The notes below the pieces were generated by a model that was given only the letters and a program-made list of their open reading frames with translations, made no database searches and was not told the origin of the DNA. From the NCBI RefSeq assembly GCF_024721115.1, contig NZ_JAMDHK010000027.1, positions 1 through 33,127 on the forward strand: 33,127 nucleotides of DNA, in the 5' to 3' direction. The position numbers and the translations under genes are program-made. The stretch's first letter is position 1; each line of letters begins with the position of its first letter. The DNA comes from Salipiger pentaromativorans (GTDB lineage Bacteria; Pseudomonadota; Alphaproteobacteria; Rhodobacterales; Rhodobacteraceae). Positions 23,868 through 32,862 of this stretch are shown here, piece by piece.

Positions 23868-24782
23868 ATGGAGCTTCGACAATTGCGGTATTTCATCGGC
23901 ATCGTGGATGCCGGTTCGATGACGCGGGCGGCGGAGGTGCTCTGCATCGCGCAGCCGTCGCTTTCCGCCCATATTGCCCGGATGGAGGAAGAGCTGGAGG
24001 CCGCGCTTTTCGACCGCCTGCCGCGTGGCATCCGCCCGACCGAGGCGGGCATGGTTCTTTACCAGCGGGCGCAGGAGATCCTGGCCTCGGTCGATCAGGC
24101 GGTTGCCGAGCTGCGCACGGTGTCGAGCAGCCTTTCGGGCAAGGTGCATCTCGGGCTGACGGGCACGATCAACGGCGCCCTCGCGGTGCCGCTGATGACA
24201 GCGGCGCGGGACCGCTTTCCGTTGTTGCAAATCGTGATTTCCGAGGCGATGAGCGGCTTCGTGCAGGACTGGGCGGCAGGCGGCCGGATCGACCTCGGGG
24301 TCATCTACGGCGACCGCGACCTGAAGGGGCTCGCTTCCGAACGGCTGTTCGTCGAAGAGCTCGTCGCCCTCACCGCGCCGGACGACCCGGCGCGGAGCTT
24401 TGGCGAGCTGGCCGCAAGCCGGCCCTTCATCCTGCCCGGGCAGGCGCATGGGCTGCGCCAGACCATCGACAACTGTCTGAGCCGTCTGGGCCTGTCGGTC
24501 GATGCGGCGTTCGAGGTGGCCTCGTATCAGAACATCGTGGATTTCACGATTGCGGGCTTCGGCGCGTCGATCCTGCCACGACACGCGGTCGCGCGCGAGC
24601 TGTCCGAGGGCCGTCTGCGGGCGGTGGCCTTCGGCGACCCGCCCATGACCCGCGTCGCAAGCATCGTGACACCGACCACAAAGGCAAGAAGCGTCCAGAC
24701 CATGGCGGTCGAGAGCCTCCTGAAAGACGTTGTCGCCGATCTGGTCGGGGCAGGGGGCTGGCACGGGGTGCGGCTGCGGTGA
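23868..24782 (+). CDS. LysR-family regulator
   Basis: The protein has 304 residues, full length for the family. The winged helix-turn-helix is MELRQLRYFIGIVDAGSMTRAAEVLCIAQPSLSAHIARMEEELEAALFDR, and the effector domain runs from about residue 90 (GKVHLGLTGT) to the end. It resembles the CbbR/nitrogen-assimilation-like branch of LysR proteins (weak judgement). The start at 23868 follows GGGGGAGGGGGC and matches the family N-terminus; the longer open frame is spurious. It is divergent from the dehydrogenase operon and may co-regulate it. Its effector is unknown. Confidence 0.9.
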   Translation: MELRQLRYFIGIVDAGSMTRAAEVLCIAQPSLSAHIARMEEELEAALFDRLPRGIRPTEAGMVLYQRAQEILASVDQAVAELRTVSSSLSGKVHLGLTGTINGALAVPLMTAARDRFPLLQIVISEAMSGFVQDWAAGGRIDLGVIYGDRDLKGLASERLFVEELVALTAPDDPARSFGELAASRPFILPGQAHGLRQTIDNCLSRLGLSVDAAFEVASYQNIVDFTIAGFGASILPRHAVARELSEGRLRAVAFGDPPMTRVASIVTPTTKARSVQTMAVESLLKDVVADLVGAGGWHGVRLR

Positions 24783-24840
24783 ACGGAGGATTGCACAGGC
24801 GCGGCGCGCGCATCGTCAAGCCCGGCGCAAGGGCGGCTCC

Positions 24841-25617
24841 TCAGCTCCGGTTGCCGAGAATATGACCGATCTCGCGTGCGACGGCTTTCACCATCGGAAT
24901 CAATTCCTCGACCCGCTCGGGCCGAAGATAGGTTTGCAGGCTCGTAACGCTGATGGCCGCCACAATGACATTCGCACCGTCCCGGATCGGCGCGGCGACA
25001 CAGCGGATCTCGGGTTCGGCATCGCCCAGGTCGAGCGCCACCCCCGCATCCGAGAATTTCCGCATTTCCGAGAGCCATTCCGGCCAATCGACCGTGCGGG
25101 CGATCTTGTCGCGCTCGCTGTCGTAAAGCGCCCGCAGATCGGCATCCGCCCAGTCGAGCAAGAGCGCCTTGCCGACGCCGGTGGTGACCGCAGGCCGGAT
25201 ACTGCCGACCGAGGTTCTGATCTCCATCGGGCGCCGGCTGGACAGCTTGTCGAGATAGACGACATTCTGCCCTTCGAGCCGCGCCAGATGCACCGTATCG
25301 CCGGTGGCGGCCGCAAGCGCCTCCAGCTTGGGCCGGGCGATCTTGACGATGTCGAGCGCCCGTTGCGCCACGAACCCCGCCTCCAGCAGCCGGGGCCCCA
25401 GAGACAGGGCATTGCGATCCGTCGTGCTGAGGTAACCGCGTGCGACCAGAACCGAGACAATCCGGTGCGTCGTGCTGTAGGACAGGCCGCGCAGCCGCGC
25501 GATGTCGCTCACCGTCGATTGCGGGTTGGCCATGACCGTTTCCAGAATATCCAGCCCGCGCTCCAGCGTCTGGCTTTTCGCCGATCCGGTACGGAGAGGG
25601 GTCGATGGCGCGGTCAT
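24841..25617 (-). CDS. IclR-family regulator of the block C genes
   Basis: The protein has 258 residues. The helix-turn-helix is STVSDIARLRGLSYSTTHRIVSVLVARGYLST (about 34-65), followed by the effector domain (VHLARLEGQNVVYLDKLSSRRPMEI, GVGKALL, CVAAPIRDGANVIVAAISV). It is not close to the PcaR-like protein at 18861. ATG at 25617 is preferred over GTG at 25620 because AGGA lies 6 bases upstream. It is downstream of and co-oriented with the TRAP 3/aldolase unit and probably controls it. A near-perfect palindrome directly upstream suggests autoregulation. Confidence 0.88.
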   Translation of the reverse strand: MTAPSTPLRTGSAKSQTLERGLDILETVMANPQSTVSDIARLRGLSYSTTHRIVSVLVARGYLSTTDRNALSLGPRLLEAGFVAQRALDIVKIARPKLEALAAATGDTVHLARLEGQNVVYLDKLSSRRPMEIRTSVGSIRPAVTTGVGKALLLDWADADLRALYDSERDKIARTVDWPEWLSEMRKFSDAGVALDLGDAEPEIRCVAAPIRDGANVIVAAISVTSLQTYLRPERVEELIPMVKAVAREIGHILGNRS

Positions 25618-25633
25618 CACCAGTCCTATTCGG

Positions 25634-25656
25634 TTTGCGGTGCTTCAGACCGCAAA
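25634..25656 (-). promoter_or_regulatory. Palindromic operator upstream of the second IclR gene (TTTGCGGT-N7-ACCGCAAA)
   Basis: Perfect 8-bp arms with a 7-bp spacer begin 16 bp upstream of the ATG. It is unlike the 15-bp operators of the other regulon. The rest of the 280-bp gap to the upstream oxidase gene shows no open frame of note; a weak GC hairpin without a T-run lies at 25884-25897, just after the oxidase stop. Confidence 0.65.
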
Positions 25657-25897
25657 ATGAAACGATCAAACAAAGCCGAAAGCAGGCGCGGACTCCCGCA
25701 AGGCGGCGCGTATTTCGGCCGGTCGGCCCGGTAACTTAGCATCTTGCCGTCATGCCTCGCAACATGCGGCCAGTGTCAAACGATCCCGGCACGATCCACG
25801 ATCCTGTCGCCCGTGCAGCCTTGGACGAGAGACGCCACGGGAGGCTGATCACCCGGCCTGCCCCCTGACATTGCCCCAGGGCCCGCCCGGTCGGGCG

Positions 25898-27307
25898 TCA
25901 GTCTGCGCCGGCAATCTCGATGACCTTTCCGGGATTGAGAATGCCCTTCGGGTCCATGCTGCGTTTCAACTGCCGCAGAAGCGCCAGCTCCTGCGGGGTG
26001 CGGCTGTAGGGCAACCAGCGCAACTTGTGCATGCCGATCCCGTGTTCCGCCGAAATCGACCCGGACAGCGTCCGCACGATCTCGTAGACGCAGCGTTCGA
26101 TCTCGCGCTCGTCGCTGCCGCCGGGGGTGACCGGCCCGGCCACCACATGAAGATTTCCGTCCCCCACATGCCCGAAAAAGATCGCCTCTTTGTCGGGGAA
26201 ACCCTTTGCGAGCCCGCTGCGGATCCGCTCTGCCGCCTCGCCGATCCTCGCGACCGGAACCGAGACGTCGAAATTGACCACCGGCTCGATGTCCCTTTGC
26301 AGCTCCGCGATCATGTCCCGCAGCCGCCACAGATCGTCCGCGTCGCGCTGCGTGGTGGCCAGAACCGCGTCCAGGATCAGCCCGTCCTCCATCGCGGCGG
26401 CCAGGATTTCGGCAAGCGCATCGTCACTGGCCAGCGCGCCGCCCTGCATCTCGATCAGGATATAAAGCGGCGCATCCTCGGGCAGCGGCAGCGGGCGCGA
26501 CATATGCGGCGCGAGACCCCGAAGAAACTCGGGCCACATCGCCTCGAACGCCGAAATGGCACCGGCGCTCTGGGCCTGTCCAAGCCTCAGGATGGCAAGC
26601 GCCGCCTCAAAGCTCGGCACGGCCAGCAGCGCGACATCCGCACGCGCCACACCGGGGTGCAGCTTCAGCACGGCGCGGGTGATGACCCCGAGCGTGCCTT
26701 CGCTGCCGATGAACAGCGGCTTCAGGTCGGGGCCCGCGTTGTTCTTGGGGCATTCGTTCATCATCGTCAGCACCGTGCCATCGGCGAGAACGACCTCGAG
26801 CCCGAGCACGAGATCGCGCATCATGCCGTATTTGAGAACCCGGTTGCCGCCGGCATTCGTGGAAATATTGCCGCCGATCTGGCAACTGCCCCGCGCGCCG
26901 AGATCCAGGGCAAAGAACAGGCCCGCCTCCGCCGCAGCGGTCTGCACCGCGTCCAGCGTGGTGCCCGCGCCGACGACCATCAGCGCGCCGTCGGTATCGA
27001 GCTTTTCGACCCCCGAAAGCCGCGCCAGAGACAGCAGAACCGCCCCGTCCGACGCGGTCGCGCCTCCCGCAAGACCGGTCATGCCGCCCTGCGGCACAAC
27101 CGGACAGCCCGCCGCGTTGCAGATGCGCAGGATGGCCGAGACCTCTTCGGTCGTCCTGGGACGGACATGGGCAAGCGGGCGCCCGGCGGTCTCGGGGCTC
27201 CAGTCGCGCAGGGCCGCGGCGGACACCTCCTCGCCCGGTGTGATCCCGCCGGCAAGCGCGTCGGCGAGATCTGCGAGAAGGGCGTCCCGTTGCTGGTCGG
27301 TCAACAT
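25898..27307 (-). CDS. FAD-linked 2-hydroxyacid dehydrogenase (D-lactate/D-2-hydroxyglutarate dehydrogenase family)
   Basis: The protein has 469 residues. The N-terminal FAD-binding type 4 domain shows RPRTTEEVSAILRICNAAGCPVVPQGGMTGLAGGA and QIGGNISTNAGGNRVLKYGMMRDLVLGLEVVLADG, then GSEGTLGVIT. The C-terminal FAD-oxidase domain has the metal site FGHVGDGNLHV, EHGIG and DPKGILNPGKV. It oxidizes a D-2-hydroxy acid to a 2-oxo acid, passing electrons to an unknown acceptor. It lies 3 bp after the aldolase, so its product is plausibly a 4-hydroxy-2-oxo acid for that enzyme. It is cytoplasmic, with no signal peptide. The length is normal. Confidence 0.9.
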   Translation of the reverse strand: MLTDQQRDALLADLADALAGGITPGEEVSAAALRDWSPETAGRPLAHVRPRTTEEVSAILRICNAAGCPVVPQGGMTGLAGGATASDGAVLLSLARLSGVEKLDTDGALMVVGAGTTLDAVQTAAAEAGLFFALDLGARGSCQIGGNISTNAGGNRVLKYGMMRDLVLGLEVVLADGTVLTMMNECPKNNAGPDLKPLFIGSEGTLGVITRAVLKLHPGVARADVALLAVPSFEAALAILRLGQAQSAGAISAFEAMWPEFLRGLAPHMSRPLPLPEDAPLYILIEMQGGALASDDALAEILAAAMEDGLILDAVLATTQRDADDLWRLRDMIAELQRDIEPVVNFDVSVPVARIGEAAERIRSGLAKGFPDKEAIFFGHVGDGNLHVVAGPVTPGGSDEREIERCVYEIVRTLSGSISAEHGIGMHKLRWLPYSRTPQELALLRQLKRSMDPKGILNPGKVIEIAGAD

Positions 27308-27310
27308 GTG

Positions 27311-28357
27311 TCAGTCTACGCTTTCAAGCAGCCCGCGCGCCTTTGCCATCGTCATCGCCGTGTCGATGATCATGTCTTCCTGGCCCGCGATCATCTTCCG
27401 CGCGCCCAGTTCGACCAGGATGTCCCGCGCCGGAACCCCAAAGCGCTTCGCCGCCCGCTTGGCATGCAGAAGGAAGGTCGAATAGACACCGGCATAACCA
27501 AGCGTCAGCGCCTCGCGGTCGGCCCGCACGATCTGATCCATCATGGGCACGACGATGTCCTCGGCCGCATCCATCAGCTTGAACAGATCGACGCCGGTTT
27601 CGACGCCCATGCGGTCGAGCACCGCCGCCAGCACCTCGATCGGGCAATTCCCCGCCCCGGCGCCAAGCCCCGCCAGCGAAGCGTCGATCCGGTTGGCGCC
27701 CGCCGCGATGGCCGCAATGGAGTTCGACACGCCCAGACCAAGGTTGTGATGGCCATGGAACCCGAGCTCGGTCTCGGGGTTCAGCACGTCCCGCAGGCGC
27801 GAGATGGCCTCGGTGACATCCTGGCCAAGCATATAGCCCGCGGAATCGGTGACATAGATCGTCTGCGCCCCGTAGCTCTCCATCAGCTTGCCCTGCTCGG
27901 CCAGCCCCTTGGCATCGTTCAGATGCGCCATCATCAGGAACCCGGTGGTGTCGAACCCCAGCTCCCGCGCATAGGCGATGTGCTGCGGCGAGGTATCGGC
28001 CTCGGTGCAATGGGTCGCCACATGCACCGACCGGGCCCCGGCCTCGTGCGCTTCTTTCAGTTCCTTCATCGTGCCCAGCCCGGGAATCAGAAGCACCGAC
28101 ACGACGGCCTTCTTCATGCGCGAGGCGACCGCGTGGATATATTCGGGGTTCGAGGCCAGCGCGAACCCATGCTGAATCGAGTTGCCGCCCAGCCCGGCCC
28201 CGTGGGTGACCTGAAGATAGGGCACATTCGCATCGTCGAGCGCGGTGGCGATCTCGACCATCTTTTCGATGCTGATCTGTTCGCGCTTCGCATGCATGCC
28301 GTCGCGCAGGCTCATATCGTGAAGGGTGACCTTGCGGCCGTCGAGTGCGCTTTTCAT
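27311..28357 (-). CDS. mhpE: 4-hydroxy-2-oxovalerate aldolase
   Basis: The protein has 348 residues. R18, D19 and H22 (LRDGMHA), metal ligands H201 and H203 (FHGHHN), and Y292 all match DmpG/BphI numbering plus one. DSAGYML and the C-terminal communication domain ([31 protein letters not shown]) are present, so it can pair with the aldehyde dehydrogenase for channelling. It cleaves 4-hydroxy-2-oxo acids to pyruvate and an aldehyde. [14 protein letters not shown] differs from the usual THGDGLGGSSFNYG, which may alter substrate range. It overlaps the dehydrogenase gene by 4 bp (ATGA). Confidence 0.94.
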   Translation of the reverse strand: MKSALDGRKVTLHDMSLRDGMHAKREQISIEKMVEIATALDDANVPYLQVTHGAGLGGNSIQHGFALASNPEYIHAVASRMKKAVVSVLLIPGLGTMKELKEAHEAGARSVHVATHCTEADTSPQHIAYARELGFDTTGFLMMAHLNDAKGLAEQGKLMESYGAQTIYVTDSAGYMLGQDVTEAISRLRDVLNPETELGFHGHHNLGLGVSNSIAAIAAGANRIDASLAGLGAGAGNCPIEVLAAVLDRMGVETGVDLFKLMDAAEDIVVPMMDQIVRADREALTLGYAGVYSTFLLHAKRAAKRFGVPARDILVELGARKMIAGQEDMIIDTAMTMAKARGLLESVD

Positions 28358-29271
28358 GCCAGCACCTCCGGGGCTTCGAGTTTGAAGGTTCCGGCAATCA
28401 TCTTTTCCGCGATCATCTCGGCGGTACGGGTGGCCGCGGCGGTCATGATGTCGAGGTTGCCGGCGTATTTCGGAAGGTAATCGCCAAGCCCGGCGACCTC
28501 CATGAAGACCGCGACGGTGGTGCCGTCGAAGGTCGGGCCGTTCACCAGGCGATAGCCCGGAACGTATTTCTGGACTTCCCCGATCATCTCGAGGACCGAG
28601 GCGATGATGGCCGCTTCGTCCGGGGCCTCCGCCGTCTGGCAATAGATCGTGTTGCGCATGATCATCGGCGGCTCGGCCGGGTTGATGATCGCCAGCGCCT
28701 TGCCGCGTTTCGCCCCGCCGATCTTTTCGATGGCCGAGGAGGTCGTATAGGTGAATTCGTCAAGGTTCGCCCGCGTCCCGGGCCCCACCGATTTCGAGCT
28801 GAGGCTGGCGACGATCTCGGCGTAATCGACAGGCTGCACGCGGGACACCGCATTGACGATCGGAATCGTCGCCTGACCGGCGCAGGAAATCATATTGAGG
28901 TTCGTCACGCCGCCCTCCGCATAGGAGGACAGGTTCACCGGCGGCACGCAAAGCGGCCCGATGGCGGCGGGCGTGAGGTCGATCATCATCACCCCCAGCT
29001 CGTTCAGCTTGCGGCTGTTCTCGGCATGGACATAGGCCGAGGTCGCATCGAAGGCCATCTGTACGCCGTCCGCCTTCACATGCGGCAACAGCCCGTCGAC
29101 GCCCTCGGACGTGGTTTTCAGACCCATGTCCGCGGCGCGCCGCAGCCCTTCCGATTCCGGGTCGATCCCGACCATCCAGACCGGTTCCAGCACCGGGCTG
29201 CGTTGCAGCTTGTAGATCAGATCGGTCCCGATGTTGCCCGAGCCGATGAGGGCGCATTTGATTTTGGTCAT
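28354..29271 (-). CDS. mhpF: Acetaldehyde dehydrogenase (acylating)
   Basis: The protein has 305 residues. The nucleotide-binding motif is [16 protein letters not shown], and catalytic C130 lies in [12 protein letters not shown] (usually [10 protein letters not shown]). [18 protein letters not shown] and [43 protein letters not shown] are typical of BphJ/DmpF/MhpF. It oxidizes the aldehyde released by the aldolase to an acyl-CoA with NAD and CoA. ATG at 29271 fits the family N-terminus ([10 protein letters not shown]). It follows the TRAP 3 large permease by 35 bp and overlaps the aldolase start. Confidence 0.94.
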   Translation of the reverse strand: MTKIKCALIGSGNIGTDLIYKLQRSPVLEPVWMVGIDPESEGLRRAADMGLKTTSEGVDGLLPHVKADGVQMAFDATSAYVHAENSRKLNELGVMMIDLTPAAIGPLCVPPVNLSSYAEGGVTNLNMISCAGQATIPIVNAVSRVQPVDYAEIVASLSSKSVGPGTRANLDEFTYTTSSAIEKIGGAKRGKALAIINPAEPPMIMRNTIYCQTAEAPDEAAIIASVLEMIGEVQKYVPGYRLVNGPTFDGTTVAVFMEVAGLGDYLPKYAGNLDIMTAAATRTAEMIAEKMIAGTFKLEAPEVLA

Positions 29272-29306
29272 GGCAATGTCTTTCGGTTGGGGACCGGCGA
29301 ACCCGG

Positions 29307-30590
29307 TCAATTGGAGGCCCAGGACGGCAGGGCCAGGGACAGGGCGGGGATGTAGGTGAGCGCCAGCAGGATCAGCACCATGGTCAGCACGAAGGGCGGC
29401 ATGGCCGGGATCAGCTTCTCGATCGGCACTTTCCCGACCCGCGCCCCGATGAAGAGGTTGAGCCCGAGCGGCGGGGTGATCATGCCGATGGCGAGGTTGA
29501 CGATCATCACGATGCCGAAATGCGTCGGGTCCACGCCGATGGCCAGCGCCACGGGCAGCAGGATCGGCGTCAGGATGATGATGGCCGCCAGCGTTTCCAG
29601 GAATGTGCCGACGACAAGCAGCAACAGGTTGATCAGCAGCAGCAGCACGATCGGATTCTCGACGATCGTGGTCATGCTCTCGGCCAGGATCACCGGAATC
29701 CGCTCGATGGTCAGGACACGGCCAAAGATCGTTGCGGTTCCCACGATCACCATCACCGTGCCGGTGGTCAGCGCCGATTGCGCGATGGACCGGTAGAGGT
29801 CGGCAAACGACAGTTCCCGGTAGATCAGCATCGACACGACAAGGCCGTAGATCACCCCGACGGCCGCCGCCTCGGTCGGCGTGAAGATCCCGCCATAGAT
29901 GCCGCCCAGAATGATGCCCGGCGCCAACAGGGCCCATTTCGCCTCCCAGATCGCGGCGAAGACGTCGCGCGCCGTCTGATCCTCTCCGGTTGCGCGGATA
30001 CCGTCGCGGCGGGCCTGCCAGAGCGCATAGGCAATCAGGCCGAAGGCGATCAGAAGCCCCGGAACGATGCCCGCCAGAAACATCCCCGACACCGACACAT
30101 TCGCCGAGGCGGCGTAGATGATCATCGGCACCGAGGGCGGGATGATGACACCGAGACACCCGGACGAGGCGACGAGCCCGGTCGAAAAGGCCGGACGGTA
30201 GCCCTCGCGCGCCATCACCGGCAGCAGGATGCTGCCGACCGCAGCGACGGTTGCGGGCCCGGATCCCGAGATCGCGGCAAAGAACATGCAGGTCACGACC
30301 GCGATGATCGCCATGCCGCCGCGGAACCGGCCGAACAGCACACCGCCCACCTTGAGCAACCGCTCCGACAGCCCGCCGCGCGCCATGATGTCCCCGGCGA
30401 GGATGAAGAACGGCACCGCCATAAGCGGAAAGCTGTCGATCGAGGTGACCAGCGCCTGCGGGATATAGGTGTTGGACACCTTGCCCGCGACGAACAGCGC
30501 AATGGCCGAGGCCGAGCCCAGGGCGACCGCGATCGGCACGCTCATCAGCAGCAGGACGCAGAAGAGTCCGAAAAGGATTGCCGCGATCAT
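29307..30590 (-). CDS. TRAP transporter large permease (DctM family), system 3
   Basis: The protein has 427 residues and about 12 hydrophobic segments. DctM landmarks are [91 protein letters not shown] and [21 protein letters not shown]. The start overlaps the small-subunit stop (ATGA). It is the transport channel for the acid metabolized by the three enzymes downstream. Confidence 0.95.
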   Translation of the reverse strand: MIAAILFGLFCVLLLMSVPIAVALGSASAIALFVAGKVSNTYIPQALVTSIDSFPLMAVPFFILAGDIMARGGLSERLLKVGGVLFGRFRGGMAIIAVVTCMFFAAISGSGPATVAAVGSILLPVMAREGYRPAFSTGLVASSGCLGVIIPPSVPMIIYAASANVSVSGMFLAGIVPGLLIAFGLIAYALWQARRDGIRATGEDQTARDVFAAIWEAKWALLAPGIILGGIYGGIFTPTEAAAVGVIYGLVVSMLIYRELSFADLYRSIAQSALTTGTVMVIVGTATIFGRVLTIERIPVILAESMTTIVENPIVLLLLINLLLLVVGTFLETLAAIIILTPILLPVALAIGVDPTHFGIVMIVNLAIGMITPPLGLNLFIGARVGKVPIEKLIPAMPPFVLTMVLILLALTYIPALSLALPSWASN

Positions 30591-31069
30591 GCCGGATCTC
30601 CCGCTTGATAGGCGCGCAGATCAAGCACGATGCGTTGCATCAGGCGGATCAGCGTCAGGGCGAACCCGACGACCGGCGCCGCGTAGACATAGGCCATGGG
30701 CAGTCCGAGAGAGGCCGATTTCTGACCGAACCCGCTGATCTTCTGCACCAGCGTGATCCCCTGGCTCACGACCAGCAGCGCAAAAGCGGCAAAGACGATA
30801 TGGGCGAACAGGCTGACCGCCAGCCGCAGGCCCCGCGAGGGCAGCGCATCCGCCAAGACCGTCGTCGCGATGCTGACATTGCGCCGCACCGCATAGGCGA
30901 CCCCGATATAGCTCATCCAGATGAAGCAGTAGCGGGCCAGCTCCTCGGACCAGGACAGCGAGGCGCCCATCACGTAGCGCATGAAAATCTGCAGGCCGAT
31001 CAGCCCGGTGATCAGGGTCATCAGAAAGACGACCACAGCCTCTTCGAGGTTCTCATCAATCCATTTCAT
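30587..31069 (-). CDS. TRAP transporter small permease (DctQ family), system 3
   Basis: The protein has 160 residues and four membrane segments. The DctQ pattern is [49 protein letters not shown] at 31069 is chosen from the family N-terminus ([16 protein letters not shown]); the open frame reaches 31138 without homology. It lies 65 bp after the binding-protein gene and overlaps the large permease by 4 bp. Confidence 0.92.
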   Translation of the reverse strand: MKWIDENLEEAVVVFLMTLITGLIGLQIFMRYVMGASLSWSEELARYCFIWMSYIGVAYAVRRNVSIATTVLADALPSRGLRLAVSLFAHIVFAAFALLVVSQGITLVQKISGFGQKSASLGLPMAYVYAAPVVGFALTLIRLMQRIVLDLRAYQAGDPA

Positions 31070-31134
31070 GGTGTGTTTCCAAGGCTGGCCCGGCGGGTGC
31101 GGCACGCTTGGCGCGCGCCGCACCCGCCTGCGCG

Positions 31135-32130
31135 TCACTTGACCGTCGCGACGATCCGGTCGACGAGATCGCCGCCGACCTTCTGCTTCACCAGGTCATA
31201 GACCGGCCCCATCTTTTCCGAGAAGGTGGCCAGATCTTCCGGCGACAGCTCGGTCACGGCGACCGAAGGCATGGCCGCGATGGCATCCTTGTCGGCCTGC
31301 TGCGTCATCTCGCGCTGAAGCGGCGCGATCTCTGCAAAGGCCGCTTTCAGCGCCGCCAGATCCTCGTCGGACAGCATCGACGCGCTGTCCGGGTTCATCA
31401 TGATCACCAGCGGCGAATAGATGTGGTTGGTCAGCGAGATGTTCTTCTGAACCTCGTTGAACTTCATCGAGTAGAACAGGTTGATCGGCCCTTCCATCGC
31501 ATCGAAGGTGCCCTGTTGCAGCGCCGTGAACAGCTCGCCGAAGGCCAGCGGCGCGGGGTTTGCCCCCGCCTCGCGCCAGGCCGCGATATGGACCTCGTTC
31601 TCCATGGTCCGCATCTTCAGACCCTTGAGGTCGTCGGCCGTCTTGACGACGCGGCTGGCATTCTCGAACTGGCGGAACCCGTTTTCCCAGTAGCTGACGC
31701 CCATGATGCCGACCCGCTGGAGACCGTCCAGCATTTCCTGCCCGATCGGGCCGTCGAGCACGCTGTAGACCGCGGCATGGTCGGTGAACAGGAAGGGCAT
31801 GTCGAACACGTAGAAATCGCTGTCGAACGCGGCCAGCGGGGCGGTCGAGACGAAGGCCATGTCGATATTGCCAAGCTGAATGCTCTCGATCAGCTCGCGT
31901 TCGCCGCCGAGCTGCGAGTTGGGAAACAGTTCCAGCCCGACGCGACCGTCGGTGTTTTCGCGGATCAGGGCATCGACCTTCTCCAGCGCGACATGTGCGG
32001 GGGTCGATGTCGAGGCCGCATGGCCGAATTTGAGCAGCGTTTCCGGTTCCGCAAGGGCCACCGAGACCGACATGCCGGAAGCTGCCGTAACAGCCGCCGC
32101 GAGCAGGCCAAACCTGTTCCAAATCTTCAT
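31135..32130 (-). CDS. TRAP transporter substrate-binding protein (DctP family), system 3
   Basis: The protein has 331 residues from the ATG at 32130; GGAGGAG lies upstream and the signal peptide begins there (cleavage near VALAEPE, about residue 27). DctP features include LKFGHAASTSTPAHVALEK, LELFPNSQLGGERELIESIQLGNIDMAFVS, LKGLKMRTMENEV with Arg174 for carboxylate binding, and TALQQGTFDAMEGPINLFYSMKFNEVQK. It captures the organic acid for the block C pathway. The open frame extends to 32247 through the promoter and operators and is not believed. Confidence 0.94.
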   Translation of the reverse strand: MKIWNRFGLLAAAVTAASGMSVSVALAEPETLLKFGHAASTSTPAHVALEKVDALIRENTDGRVGLELFPNSQLGGERELIESIQLGNIDMAFVSTAPLAAFDSDFYVFDMPFLFTDHAAVYSVLDGPIGQEMLDGLQRVGIMGVSYWENGFRQFENASRVVKTADDLKGLKMRTMENEVHIAAWREAGANPAPLAFGELFTALQQGTFDAMEGPINLFYSMKFNEVQKNISLTNHIYSPLVIMMNPDSASMLSDEDLAALKAAFAEIAPLQREMTQQADKDAIAAMPSVAVTELSPEDLATFSEKMGPVYDLVKQKVGGDLVDRIVATVK

Positions 32131-32218
32131 TATCTGAACTCCTCCAAGGCTTTGTAGAGCGCGAACGGCCGACCTCCTCAGGCTGCCTGTTGCGGCCAGA
32201 TCCTCAATAGTGCTGGAA

Positions 32219-32260
32219 ATTTGACTCGTCAAATACTGAGATGACATCTCATTATATGAG
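32219..32260 (-). promoter_or_regulatory. Cluster of three palindromes upstream of TRAP system 3
   Basis: Three perfect inverted repeats lie side by side: ATTTGAC-TC-GTCAAAT (32219-32234), TGAGAT-GAC-ATCTCA (32237-32251) and CTCAT-TAT-ATGAG (32248-32260), the last two overlapping. On the minus strand the third contains TATAAT (32256-32251), a possible -10 element without a clear -35. They lie 89-130 bp before the DctP start and differ from both other operators in the window. The binding protein is unknown; GntR-type regulators use short AT-rich palindromes of this kind. Confidence 0.6.
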
Positions 32261-32828
32261 AGACATGAGCAGACACGAGACTATCTCCCGGCCTGAAAAT
32301 CCAGATATGGCGCTTGAAACGATCCAAAACTCAATATGTATTGATTGATCTGGAACAGGCTGGGTCCGATCCGGCATGCCCGGCTTTCGAATCCGCGCGT
32401 GATGCGGCTCGATACGAGCCCCCGCGCGTTCAACCGCGCGGCGCCTTGTACCCGCTTGAGGACGCAGGAGACCCGCCCAGCCATCCCTGGATCGCCGGTC
32501 GGGACAAGCGGCGAAACCGCCCGCTCAAGCGGGCCTGTTCCGCGGTCCACCTCAATTTCTGTGCTGGTGTCAGGCTAACACGCCCGGAAGGGGCGTCACA
32601 TGGGCCGTTTCATGCATCGCAAGGAACGTGATCCGTCCGCAGCTCGGCGCAAATTGCGACCCGCTCGGGCGGGTTGGACAGGTTCTGCCGATCAAAGATG
32701 GGCCCAATCTGACGGCGGCGCGAGGCACAACGCTTGCGGTGCTCGGGATGGATGTGAACCATCCCGGCCAGGCAAGAAAATCCCATAATGAAGATTATGT
32801 AATATGATCAGGGTCAGCGCCCGGCGAA
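32261..32828. other. Gene-free stretch with several hairpins
   Basis: No open frame here has a ribosome binding site or recognizable protein pattern. Short GC-rich hairpins are visible at 32519-32534 (GCCCGC/GCGGGC), 32580-32596 (ACGCCC/GGGCGT) and 32659-32674 (ACCCGC/GCGGGT). A small RNA or a decayed gene is possible but not shown. No tRNA or known riboswitch was recognized. Confidence 0.4.
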
Positions 32829-32854
32829 AGTGCCGCCGCAAATGCGGCGGCACT
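32829..32854 (-). terminator. Hairpin terminator after the partial minus-strand gene
   Basis: AGTGCCGCCGC pairs perfectly with GCGGCGGCACT around an AAAT loop, 8 bp beyond the stop codon of the partial gene. On the minus strand the stem ends in ACTTTCG, a short T-run. Confidence 0.65.
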
Positions 32855-32862
32855 GTCTTCCA

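Noticed and set aside
25871-28480. Plus-strand open frame of 869 codons, the longest in the window
   Set aside because: It is antisense to the oxidase and aldolase genes, whose catalytic motifs are intact. The translation is low-complexity His/Arg/Gln-rich shadow sequence.
32365-32410. TTCGAAT-containing stretch as a possible tRNA T-arm
   Set aside because: No pairing 5-bp arms surround the loop and no acceptor or anticodon stem could be formed on either strand.
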